From Alphaproteobacteria bacterium (GTDB lineage: Bacteria; Pseudomonadota; Alphaproteobacteria; Rhizobiales; Aestuariivirgaceae): DNA of 17,866 nt. Positions 6,802 to 13,962 of this stretch are shown in pieces (positions within the stretch are counted from its first letter, which is position 1; each line of letters begins with the position of its first letter). The DNA lies in NCBI GenBank assembly GCA_024279045.1, contig JAJRRZ010000299.1:1-17866 (forward strand). The letters run 5' to 3'. The notes beneath the pieces are model-generated. The model did not search any database. It was given only the letters and a program-made list of their open reading frames with translations, and was not told the DNA's origin. Position numbers and translations under genes: made by a program.

Positions 6802-9252
6802 TTACAGCGGCTGCACGAAGCTGGCCATGATGCGCTTTTCGCTACCATCATCGAAGGCGATGGTGAGCTTGTCGCCTTCCACCTCCCGCACCGTGCCTTC
6901 CCCGAAGCGATCATGGCGCACGCGCTGGCCCTTGCGGAAGGATGATGCGCGGCGCGCCCCTGTCTGGGCACGGCTGGCGGCCAGCAGCCGGCGTGCGGCG
7001 TGGATGCGGGCATCATCCTCGGTGGTGGATGAAGGAGCGGCTGTGGAAGGGGGAGCATGGCTCTTGCGCTCCGGCGCGGCGGCATTGGCGGCGGCGGTTG
7101 TGGTGTTGGGCATGGGATCGATAATGACCGGCTCGATGTCTTCCGCCTCGTGAAAGCCTGGCACCGGCCCACCGGTGTCGCGCACGCCGCCGCTTTTCAT
7201 CGCCCAGCCGAAGAAGGCATGGCCGCGGTCGTCCACCTCCACATGGCCGGGTGGCAATTCGTCGATGAAGCGGCTGGGCAGGTTGTTTTGCCACAGGCCG
7301 TGTATCTGGCGGCTGGCGGAGAAGCTGACGATGGCGCGGCGCTTTGCGCGGGTAAGCGCCACGTAGGCGAGGCGGCGCTCCTCCTCCAGCGCGGCCTCGC
7401 CGGATTCATCCAGGGCGCGTTGGTTGGGGAACAGGCCTTCCTCCCAGCCGGGCAGGAAGACGAGGTCGAACTCCAGTCCCTTCGCGGCGTGCATGGTCAT
7501 CAGTGATACCTTGGCCTCGTCGGCCAGATTGTCGGCCTCCATGACCAGCGCCACGTGCTCCAGAAAGCCGCCGAGTGTGTCGAACTCGCCGATGGAGCGC
7601 ACCAGCTCGCGCAGGTTCTCCAGCCGTCCCTGCGCCTGCACGGTGCGCTCGGCCTGCCACATGTCCATGTAGTCGGACTCGTCCAGCACCAACCCGGCCA
7701 GCTCCGAGGGCGATAGGTGTTCCATCTCGCGCCGCCAGCGGGCGAACTGTTCCAGCAGGGTCTTCAGCGCCGTGCGGGCCTTGGCGGGCAGCTCGTTGGT
7801 GCCGGTCAGCAACTCGGCGGCTCGGTAGAGCGAGATGCCACGATTGCGGGCGAAGGCGTGCAGTTTGGCGATGCTGGCCTTGCCGATGCCGCGCTTGGGC
7901 GTGTTGATGATGCGCTCGAAGGCGAGGTCGTGATCAGGCGTATGCACGGTTTTCAGATAGGCCAGCGCGTCGCGCACCTCCAGCCGCTCGTAGAAGCGCG
8001 GGCCACCGATGACGCGATAGGGCAGGCCGGTTTCGATGAGCCTGTCCTCGATGACGCGCATCTGCGCGGAGGCGCGCACCAGGATGGCCGCCTCGCGCAG
8101 GTTGCCGCCGGCGCGCTGGAAGGCCTCCAGGTCATCGGTGATGGCGCGGGCCTCTTCCAGGTCGTCGCGGCAGGGGCGGACGAGCACCTTTTCTCCCTCG
8201 CCGAGCTGCGAGACAAGTTTCTTGCCCAGGCGGCCCCGGTTGTGGGCGATGAGGCCGTTGGCGGCGGCCAGGATATGGGCGGTGGAGCGGTAGTTGCGCA
8301 CCAGGCGGATGACCTTCGCGTCGGGGAAGTCCTTCGGGAAGCGCAGGATGTTTTCCACCCGCGCGCCGCGCCAGCCGTAGATGGACTGGTCATCATCGCC
8401 GACGCAGCAGATGTTGCCATGTTCGCCGGCCAGCAGACGCAACAGCAGATATTGCACCACGTTGGTGTCCTGGTATTCGTCCACCAGGATGTAGCGGAAA
8501 CGCTTGCGGTATTCGGCCAGCAGCGTGGCATTGCCCTGCAGCAGGTGCAGAGGCTTGAGCAGCAGGTCGCCGAAATCCACGGCGTTGAGCTGCCGCAGGC
8601 GCTGCTGGTAGGCGGCGTAGAGATCGCGGACGTTGACGCCGGGGCTGGCGAAGCTCTCGCCTTCCGGCACCTGTTGCGGCGCCAGGCCGCGGTTTTTCCA
8701 GCCGTCGAGGAGAGCGGCGAGCTGGCGGGCGGGAAAGCGCTTTTCATCGACATTGGCGGCGGCCATGACCTGCTTCAGCAGGCGGATCTGATCGTCGTCG
8801 TCGAGGATGGAAAACCCCGGCTGCAGGCCGCAGGCCTCGGCATGGCGCTGGATGAATTTCAGGCCGATGGCATGAAAGGTGCCGAGCCAGGCCATGCCCT
8901 CTACCATCTCGCCGATGAGCGCGCGGATGCGCTGGCGCATCTCGTGGGCGGCCTTGTTGGTGAAGGTTACGGCGAAGATCTGGCCGGGGAAGGCGCGACG
9001 CGTGGCGAGGATGTGGGCCAGGCGGGTGGTGAGTGCGCGGGTCTTGCCTGTGCCGGCCCCGGCCAGCACCAGCAGCGGGCCTTCGGTGGCCAGCACCGCC
9101 TCGCGCTGTTCGGGGTTGAGGCCTTCCAGCCAGGGGGCGTCAATGGCTGCCGCGCCAGCCGCGTCATGAGCCTGATGTGCCGCCTGCGCCATTGGCGACG
9201 GGCCGGTGGCCGGGGCAGGGGAGGGGTCGTCGATATCGAATGGGTCGGCCAT
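6802..9252 (-). CDS. uvrD: ATP-dependent DNA helicase UvrD/PcrA (superfamily 1A)
   Basis: This is a 3'-5' DNA helicase that acts in nucleotide excision and mismatch repair and removes RecA filaments. The protein is 816 residues from the ATG at 9252. Motifs appear in order: Q-motif LNPEQREAV; Walker A AGAGTGKT (64-71); Ia TFTNKAA; II VDEYQDTN; III GDDDQSIYGWRGA; IV RNYRST; V MTMHAAKGLEFD; VI YVALTRAKR. A low-complexity Ala/Ser/Pro linker leads to a C-terminal Tudor-like module (GQRVRHDRFGEGTV...) typical of PcrA/UvrD and used for partner contacts. A GTG at 9261 would add three residues; neither start has a strong ribosome site, and MADPFD fits the family better. It appears monocistronic. UvrD and PcrA cannot be told apart by motif alone; in alphaproteobacteria this gene is usually called uvrD. 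Confidence 0.95.
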   Translation of the reverse strand: MADPFDIDDPSPAPATGPSPMAQAAHQAHDAAGAAAIDAPWLEGLNPEQREAVLATEGPLLVLAGAGTGKTRALTTRLAHILATRRAFPGQIFAVTFTNKAAHEMRQRIRALIGEMVEGMAWLGTFHAIGLKFIQRHAEACGLQPGFSILDDDDQIRLLKQVMAAANVDEKRFPARQLAALLDGWKNRGLAPQQVPEGESFASPGVNVRDLYAAYQQRLRQLNAVDFGDLLLKPLHLLQGNATLLAEYRKRFRYILVDEYQDTNVVQYLLLRLLAGEHGNICCVGDDDQSIYGWRGARVENILRFPKDFPDAKVIRLVRNYRSTAHILAAANGLIAHNRGRLGKKLVSQLGEGEKVLVRPCRDDLEEARAITDDLEAFQRAGGNLREAAILVRASAQMRVIEDRLIETGLPYRVIGGPRFYERLEVRDALAYLKTVHTPDHDLAFERIINTPKRGIGKASIAKLHAFARNRGISLYRAAELLTGTNELPAKARTALKTLLEQFARWRREMEHLSPSELAGLVLDESDYMDMWQAERTVQAQGRLENLRELVRSIGEFDTLGGFLEHVALVMEADNLADEAKVSLMTMHAAKGLEFDLVFLPGWEEGLFPNQRALDESGEAALEEERRLAYVALTRAKRRAIVSFSASRQIHGLWQNNLPSRFIDELPPGHVEVDDRGHAFFGWAMKSGGVRDTGGPVPGFHEAEDIEPVIIDPMPNTTTAAANAAAPERKSHAPPSTAAPSSTTEDDARIHAARRLLAASRAQTGARRASSFRKGQRVRHDRFGEGTVREVEGDKLTIAFDDGSEKRIMASFVQPL

Positions 9253-9335
9253 GTCATGCACATCCGGCGGGAGAATCTGTTCACTGCCGATGTAATAGCA
9301 TGACCGGTGTCAGGGGAGCCATCAAGGTCTGGTCT

Positions 9336-9347
9336 TGTAAATTTACA
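9336..9347. promoter_or_regulatory. Perfect 12-bp palindrome upstream of uvrD
   Basis: TGTAAATTTACA is a perfect palindrome in otherwise GC-rich DNA, 84 bases upstream of the uvrD ATG. Its AT-rich, symmetrical form suggests the binding site of a dimeric repressor or activator. There is no independent evidence for the protein that would bind it. Confidence 0.4.
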
Positions 9348-9521
9348 CGGCATCCCAAGCCATTTGCGCTGCATGTCAGCGCCCTTTTGCCCCTGGAAAT
9401 ATCTGAAGGTATTCCCGGTGGGCAGAAGAATGCTGATTTTCAAGCAAATGACGCATCTACCTGCTTTTCCGGCAATATCCTGAAGCCGGGAGGTATCTGG
9501 CCGGGTGGCGAGGCGGGAATG

Positions 9522-9550
9522 AAAAGGCCGGATGCATCATGGCATCCGGC
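9522..9550 (-). terminator. Terminator of the rpsB-tsf operon
   Basis: Reading on the minus strand, a perfect 9-bp stem pairs 9550-9542 with 9535-9527 around a 6-base loop and is followed by CTTTTC. It lies about 90 bases after the tsf stop. The T run is short, but the stem is strong and is placed where the operon should end. Confidence 0.75.
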
Positions 9551-9619
9551 TCTTGTGATCTGGTTCGGCAATGGGCGTGAAGCCCGGACAAGGCGCCAAG
9601 GGTGTCCGGAGCCCGGCTA

Positions 9620-9654
9620 AGCTCAAACGCCGGCTGAGCTCAAACGCCGGCTGT
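9620..9654. repeat. Tandem duplication of the tsf 3' end
   Basis: GCTCAAACGCCGGCTG occurs at 9621-9636 and again at 9639-9654, an 18-base period. The right copy contains the last tsf codons (Ala-Gly-Val) and the TGA stop at 9640-9642. The left copy repeats them just after the stop. It looks like a short slippage or duplication event that left the protein intact. Confidence 0.85.
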
Positions 9655-10566
9655 CTTGGCCACCTCCGCGGCGAAGTCTTCTTCCTTCTTTTCGATGCCC
9701 TCGCCCAGCTGCATGCGCACGAAGCCGGTCAGCTCCACCGGGGCGCCGACTTCAGATTCGGCGTTCTTCAGCACCTTCTCGATAGGCGTTTCGTTGTCCA
9801 TCACGAAGATCTGCGAGAGCAGCACCGATTCCTTGAAGAATTTCTTCATGCGGCCTTCCACCATCTTCTCGATGATGTTGTCGGGCTTGCCGCTTTCCTT
9901 CGCCTGCTCCACCAGAATGGCGCGCTCGCGCTCCACCACCTCCGCGGGCAGTTCGGCCTCGGTGAGGGCCAGCGGCGCGGCGGCGGCAACGTGCATGGCC
10001 AGCTTGCGGCCCAGCTCGGCCAGTTTTTCGGCATCGCCAGAAGACTTCAGCGCCACCAGCACGCCGATCTTGCCCAGCCCGGGCGCGGCCTGATTGTGCA
10101 CGTAGGAGACCACAGCGCCTTCGTCCACTTCCAGATAGCCGGTGCGGCGCACGGTCATGTTCTCGCCGATGGAGCCGACCATCTCCTTGACATGCTCCTC
10201 CACCGACTTGCCCGCGCCGGGGTATTCGGCAGCCTTCAGCGCATCAATGTCGCCTTTCGCATCCAGCGCCACGGTGGCGATGTTCTTCACCATCTCCTGG
10301 AAAGTGTCGTTGCGGGCGACGAAGTCGGTTTCGGAGTTGACTTCGACAACCGCGCCGCGGGTGCCGTCGGTAACGGCGCCGACGAGGCCCTCGGCAGCCA
10401 CGCGGCCAGACTTCTTCGCGGCCTTGGACAGGCCCTTGGCGCGCAGCCAGTCGATGGCCTTTTCCATGTCGCCGTCATTCTCGGTGAGCGCCTGCTTGCA
10501 GTCCATCATGCCGGCGCCGGTCTTCTCGCGCAGCTCCTTGACCATACTGGCGGTGATGTTGGCCAT
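9640..10566 (-). CDS. tsf: Translation elongation factor Ts
   Basis: EF-Ts is the nucleotide exchange factor that recycles EF-Tu from its GDP to its GTP form in the cytoplasm. The protein is 308 residues. The N-terminal UBA-like domain (about 1-45) has the signature ELREKTGAGMMDCKQAL, and the core has SETDFVARN (78-86), whose TDFV loop displaces magnesium in EF-Tu. I start at 10566 (MANITASMVKELR) because this matches the family and has AGAGG on the minus strand about 11 bases upstream. The frame stays open for 24 more codons upstream, but those lie in the rpsB-tsf gap and look non-coding. It is downstream of rpsB in one operon and is closed by its own terminator. pyrH, the usual next gene, is absent. 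Confidence 0.97.
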   Translation of the reverse strand: MANITASMVKELREKTGAGMMDCKQALTENDGDMEKAIDWLRAKGLSKAAKKSGRVAAEGLVGAVTDGTRGAVVEVNSETDFVARNDTFQEMVKNIATVALDAKGDIDALKAAEYPGAGKSVEEHVKEMVGSIGENMTVRRTGYLEVDEGAVVSYVHNQAAPGLGKIGVLVALKSSGDAEKLAELGRKLAMHVAAAAPLALTEAELPAEVVERERAILVEQAKESGKPDNIIEKMVEGRMKKFFKESVLLSQIFVMDNETPIEKVLKNAESEVGAPVELTGFVRMQLGEGIEKKEEDFAAEVAKTAGV

Positions 10567-10596
10567 GATTGCGGTTCCTCTCGTTGCAATGTTCGC

Positions 10597-10623
10597 GGCA
10601 CCGGCGGCGGAGCCACCGGTGCC
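10597..10623 (-). other. Strong hairpin in the rpsB-tsf intergenic region
   Basis: On the minus strand 10623-10612 pairs with 10608-10597 as a 12-bp stem with one T-G wobble and a 3-base loop. No T run follows, so it is not a standard intrinsic terminator. It lies about 50 bases after the rpsB stop and 30 bases before the tsf start. It could protect the rpsB message from 3' decay or slow polymerase so that tsf is made at a different level. That role is inference. Confidence 0.65.
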
Positions 10624-10672
10624 AGAAAAGGGGTTCATGCGGTGTTGCGCAGGGTTGGGCCCTGCCGATACC

Positions 10673-11788
10673 TCATTCGGCCTGCTTGTTCGCGGCGGCC
10701 TGGTCCACCTTGGCGCGCGGCGGCTTGCCAGCGAGCAGTTCCCTGGCCTGCTCCACCCACTCGTCGCGGACGATGCGGCCGCGCAGCTCCAGCTTGTCGT
10801 CCAGTTCCTTCGCCGCGTCCTCGCTCAGTTCGGCGATCTGCTTCAGCGAGGTGATGCCAGCCTCGGCCAGCTTCTGCTGCAGCACCGGGCCGACGCCGGA
10901 GATGAGCGAGACATCGTCCACCACGTTGGCGGCTTCTTCGGTATCAGCCTCGGCAGGGGTTTCCCCGGCCTCGGCCTGGGTGGCAGCAGCATCAGCCTCG
11001 GTGGCGACAGCGGTTTCTGCCTCGCTGGAGGGTTCACTCAGTGCCGGCTCGGCAGGCGGGGCTTCCATCGCGCCCAGATCGCCCGCTCCGGCGGCGGAAG
11101 CAGCAAGGCCTTCCACGGCAGCATCGCGCACGTAGCGGCAATACAGCTCGATGGCGCGCGAGGCATCGTCGTTGCCGGGCACGGGGAAATCTATGCCCTC
11201 AGGATCGGAATTGGAGTCGAGAATGGCAATGACTGGAATGCCCAGCTTGTTGGCCTCCTTTACCGCGATCTGCTCCTTGTTAGTGTCGATGATGAACAGC
11301 AGATCCGGCAGGCCGCCCATGTTCTTGATGCCGCCGAGTGCGCGCTCCAGCTTGTCGCGCTGGCGCTGCAGCTGCAACAGCTCCTTCTTGGTATAGCCAG
11401 CGGACTGCTCGGCATCGTCGAGGATGGCCTCGAGCTCGCGCAGCTTGCGGATGGAGTTGGAAATGGTGCGCCAGTTGGTCAGCGTGCCACCGAGCCAACG
11501 CTCGTTGATGTAGTACTGTGCACAGGCTTGTGCCGCATCGGCCACCGGGTGGGAGGCCTGGCGCTTGGTGCCGACGAACAGCACGCGACCGCCACCAGCA
11601 ACCACGTCGCGCACCTTCTGCAGCGCATGAGCGAACAGCGGCACGGTCTGCGACAGGTCAATGATGTGGATACCGTTGCGCACCCCGTAAATGTAGGGTG
11701 CCATCCTCGGGTTCCAGCGCTCCTTGCGGTGGCCGAAATGTGCGCCAGCTTCCAGCAGCTCGCGCAGGGATACTTCAGGCATTGCCAT
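10673..11788 (-). CDS. rpsB: Ribosomal protein S2 with an added C-terminal helix-hairpin-helix domain
   Basis: S2 is a late-assembling protein of the small ribosomal subunit. The S2 domain (residues 1 to about 228) is complete: MPEVSLRELLEAGAHFGHRKERWNPRM, FVGTKRQA, NERWLGGTLTNW, PDLLFIIDTNKE and the DSNSDPEGIDFPVPGND segment. The protein then runs on to 371 residues, well over the usual 240-260. An acidic Ala/Glu/Pro-rich linker (about 229-289) leads to a compact domain at about 290-355 with LISGVGPVLQQKLAEAGI, SLKQIAEL and GRIVRDEWVEQA. This matches the helix-hairpin-helix-like module known at the end of some alphaproteobacterial L21 and NuoE proteins. I start at 11788 (MAMPEV) because AGGAG lies 9 bases upstream; the 49 extra upstream codons fall in the leader. 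It is first in the operon with tsf. Confidence 0.96.
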   Translation of the reverse strand: MAMPEVSLRELLEAGAHFGHRKERWNPRMAPYIYGVRNGIHIIDLSQTVPLFAHALQKVRDVVAGGGRVLFVGTKRQASHPVADAAQACAQYYINERWLGGTLTNWRTISNSIRKLRELEAILDDAEQSAGYTKKELLQLQRQRDKLERALGGIKNMGGLPDLLFIIDTNKEQIAVKEANKLGIPVIAILDSNSDPEGIDFPVPGNDDASRAIELYCRYVRDAAVEGLAASAAGAGDLGAMEAPPAEPALSEPSSEAETAVATEADAAATQAEAGETPAEADTEEAANVVDDVSLISGVGPVLQQKLAEAGITSLKQIAELSEDAAKELDDKLELRGRIVRDEWVEQARELLAGKPPRAKVDQAAANKQAE

Positions 11789-11845
11789 GGATTCTGTCTC
11801 CTTCTTCCGGTTATGCCTCCACGCCGGAATGACCTTCACCAGAAC

Positions 11846-11874
11846 GGCAAAAGGCACCGGAAAGGCCCCTTGCC
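11846..11874 (-). other. Hairpin in the rpsB leader
   Basis: On the minus strand 11874-11865 pairs with 11855-11846 as a 10-bp stem with two wobble pairs and a 9-base loop. It lies about 58 bases upstream of the rpsB start, in a leader of roughly 180 bases predicted from the upstream promoter. S2 is known to repress its own operon in E. coli, so a structured leader is plausible as an autoregulatory site. I recognise no specific Rfam-type motif. Confidence 0.5.
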
Positions 11875-11974
11875 CTGTCCTGGCGTCATGCCGGGAAGGG
11901 GGAGCCTTGCAGCCAGCGTGTGTGGTTTTCGCCATGCTGCCACCGGGTGCAGCGGCAACGTTGCGATGAGCGGC

Positions 11975-12003
11975 TATTTACGCCAGCGTTGCAGGCGTGG
12001 CAA
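11975..12003 (-). promoter_or_regulatory. Probable promoter of rpsB-tsf
   Basis: On the minus strand TTGCCA (12003-11998) and TAAATA (11980-11975) are separated by exactly 17 bases. The AT-rich -10 stands out in a GC-rich region. The start would fall near 11968, giving a leader of about 180 bases before the rpsB ATG. The promoter lies in the 285-base gap between rpsB and the upstream lipoprotein gene. Confidence 0.55.
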
Positions 12004-12073
12004 GGGCAAAGTTGTGCTTCCGCGTCGTGCCGCGTGGCGTTGCCTGACAAGGGGCGCCGCCAGCCGGGATTTG

Positions 12074-12853
12074 TCAGCGCTCTTGCTGCGGCACGCGCAC
12101 CTTCACTGCCGCGCTGCCACTGGCTGGCTGATTGGCGGCGGGCGAGAGCGACAGGCCCGTAACAGGGCGGGCAGCGCTCTTGCCAGCGGCGGGTTTGCTG
12201 TCAGCGGATTTGCCCGTTGCGGCGCGGAGCGCACCGTTGCCGGACGGCTGACGCAAGGCGCTGACGGACGAAGTGGTCAGCGCTGCCTTTGGCAGCAGGT
12301 CGTCGCGCATCTGCCGAATGCTCTGGCGGATCAGGGCGATCTGCTTCTTTGCCTGATCGGTCTGCCCGGCCAGTTGGCGAATATAGTCGCGATCGGCACG
12401 AATGCGCGCGGCCTGGGCGGAGATATCCTTCAGCAAGGCATCGATTTCCGCCTTGTGTTTTTCCATCTCGCTGCGCTCGCGGGCGATATCGGCACGGATG
12501 CGCAGGATGTCTTCTTTGTATTTTGCCGCCATCACGCGCGCTTCCTGCACGGCTTCCTTGTAGGCGATGACCTGCTGGCGCATCTGCAGGGCTTGCTGAC
12601 GGTTTTCGCGGGCCTCGCGGCGGATGCGGGCGAGGTAGGCGTCCAGCCTGGCGGCGGAAGTGGCCTCGGCGTCTTGCCTGGCGCCTTGCCCGGCGGCGTG
12701 TGCCGTTTGCACGATGGCGCTGCCATTCTGGCGTGCTTGCGGTGTGGTGGATGTGCCCTGCTGCTCCTGGCAAGCAGCAAGCCCCAGCGCGGCAACCATG
12801 CTGCCTGCAATAACGACTGTCCGGCGGCGCGCGGCAAATGCCGATTTCATCAT
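12074..12853 (-). CDS. Putative coiled-coil lipoprotein, unrecognised family
   Basis: I do not recognise a family. The 259-residue protein starts with RRR at 9-11 and a hydrophobic stretch at 13-27, ending in LAAC with Cys28 as the likely lipidation site. Gln at the next position favours sorting to the outer membrane. Residues about 65-185 are a continuous charged helix rich in Arg, Lys, Glu, Gln and Ala with heptad-like spacing (for example AKYKEDILRIRADIARERSE), so a long coiled coil is likely. The tail from about 190 is low complexity (Ala, Ser, Pro, Lys) with two near-repeats of AxGKSA. The ATG at 12853 has GGGGG 9 bases upstream; a second ATG follows directly. It is downstream of era on the same strand, 167 bases away, with its own possible promoter. 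The basic helix and tail might contact peptidoglycan or other envelope components, but this is a guess. Confidence 0.75.
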   Translation of the reverse strand: MMKSAFAARRRTVVIAGSMVAALGLAACQEQQGTSTTPQARQNGSAIVQTAHAAGQGARQDAEATSAARLDAYLARIRREARENRQQALQMRQQVIAYKEAVQEARVMAAKYKEDILRIRADIARERSEMEKHKAEIDALLKDISAQAARIRADRDYIRQLAGQTDQAKKQIALIRQSIRQMRDDLLPKAALTTSSVSALRQPSGNGALRAATGKSADSKPAAGKSAARPVTGLSLSPAANQPASGSAAVKVRVPQQER

Positions 12854-12908
12854 TGATTCTGCCCCCTGCTGTTGGCGAAATACGCCATGCAATCTCTCCC
12901 ATTGCGAG

Positions 12909-12937
12909 TATTTGCAGAATTGCGCCTGATTCGTCAA
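12909..12937 (-). promoter_or_regulatory. Possible promoter of the coiled-coil lipoprotein gene
   Basis: On the minus strand TTGACG (12937-12932) is followed after 17 bases by CAAATA (12914-12909), or after 18 by AAATAC. The start would leave a leader of about 50 bases. The whole element is framed by an inverted repeat, CCCATTG (12898-12904) and CAATGGG (12935-12941), which could be an operator or chance. Confidence 0.4.
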
Positions 12938-13020
12938 TGGGATGCAGCGAGCGTGCGAGTGCATGGGTAGGTGGTGCAAGGGGGCTGCCGAAATGGGGTG
13001 GTGGGAAAGTGGAGGGCGGT

Positions 13021-13962
13021 TCAGTCCAGCAGGCCGATGGCGCGCAGGCGTTCGGGATCGCGGTCCCAGTGTTCGCGCACCTTGACGAACAGGAACAGGT
13101 GCACCTTCCTGTTCAGCAGCAGTTGCAACTCTTCGCGGGCGGCCTGGCCGATGGCCTTGATGGTCTGCCCGCCCTTGCCGATGACGATCTTCTTCTGGCT
13201 GTCGCGCTGCACGTAGATGACCTGCTCGATGCGCACGGAACCGTCCGGGCGCTCCTCCCACTGCTCCGTCTCCACGTGCGAGGCATAGGGCAGTTCGTCG
13301 TGCAGGCGCAGGTAGAGCTTCTCGCGGGTGATCTCCGCCGCCAGCAGGCGCAGCGGCAGGTCGGAGAGCTGATCGGGCGGATACAGCCACGGGCCCGGCG
13401 GCATGCGGCTGGCCAGATATTGCTTGAAGTCCTCAATGCCCTCGCCCTTCAGGGCGGAGATCATGAATACCTCGTCGAAATCGAACTCGCTGGTGAAGGC
13501 TTCGGTCAGCTCCAGCAGTTTCGGCTTGTCGATGAGGTCGATCTTGTTGAGCACCAGCACGGCGGCACGGTTGAACTTTTTCAGTCCGTCGAGAATGCGG
13601 CGGTTCTCCTCGTCCAGGCCGCGCCGTGCATCGACCAGCAGGGCTATCACATCGGCATCAGCCGCGCCGCCCCAGGCGGCTTCCACCATGGCTTCGTCCA
13701 GCCGGCGCTTCGGCTTGAAGATGCCCGGCGTGTCGACGAAGATGATCTGTGCGTCATCGACAATGGTTACGGCGCGCACGCGGGTGCGGGTGGTCTGCAC
13801 CTTGTGGGTTACGATGGATACCTTGGCGCCGACGAGCTGGTTGATGAGGGTGGACTTGCCGGCATTTGGCGCGCCGATGATGGCGACGAAGCCGCAGCGC
13901 GTGTTGGCGTGAGGGGTGGTTTCGCCTTGTGGGGCGTTGATGCCCTGCTCGGTATTGCTCAT
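13021..13962 (-). CDS. era: GTPase Era
   Basis: Era is an essential GTPase that binds 16S rRNA near its 3' end and helps mature the small ribosomal subunit. The 313-residue protein has all the G motifs: G1 GAPNAGKS (30-37), G2 around QTTRTR (56-61), G3 DTPG (77-80), G4 NKID (139-142) and G5 SAL in FMISALKGEG. The C-terminal KH domain has the RNA-binding loop GKGG in KKIVIGKGGQTIKAIG. The N-terminus carries about 20 extra residues before the G domain, common in alphaproteobacteria. Its ATG overlaps the rnc stop as ATGA, so its translation is coupled to rnc. recO, often the next gene, is not present. Confidence 0.97.
   Translation of the reverse strand: MSNTEQGINAPQGETTPHANTRCGFVAIIGAPNAGKSTLINQLVGAKVSIVTHKVQTTRTRVRAVTIVDDAQIIFVDTPGIFKPKRRLDEAMVEAAWGGAADADVIALLVDARRGLDEENRRILDGLKKFNRAAVLVLNKIDLIDKPKLLELTEAFTSEFDFDEVFMISALKGEGIEDFKQYLASRMPPGPWLYPPDQLSDLPLRLLAAEITREKLYLRLHDELPYASHVETEQWEERPDGSVRIEQVIYVQRDSQKKIVIGKGGQTIKAIGQAAREELQLLLNRKVHLFLFVKVREHWDRDPERLRAIGLLD

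Larger units (their letters stand above)
9253..9639. other. Intergenic region between uvrD and tsf (387 bases)
   Basis: This is the only stretch over 300 bases without a gene. It holds, from left to right: the short upstream region of uvrD, with an extended -10-like TGCTATTAC on the minus strand but no matching -35; a perfect 12-bp palindrome (9336-9347); about 170 bases of lower GC content with only weak hairpins; the tsf terminator (9522-9550); an inverted repeat CCGGACA/TGTCCGG (9584-9590 and 9603-9609); and an 18-base duplication that includes the end of tsf. I see no convincing small open frame or tRNA in it. A small RNA cannot be excluded. Confidence 0.6.

Noticed and set aside
7717..9303. 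Long plus-strand open frame opposite uvrD
   Set aside because: It lies antisense to a complete helicase with every SF1 motif and has no domain of its own.
10142..12856. 904-codon plus-strand open frame across tsf, rpsB and the lipoprotein gene
   Set aside because: It spans three well-supported minus-strand genes and their gaps; composition is that of a GC-driven shadow.
12854..13390. N-terminal extension of the lipoprotein frame into era
   Set aside because: The extra codons lie in another frame of era; the signal sequence and ribosome site place the start at 12853.
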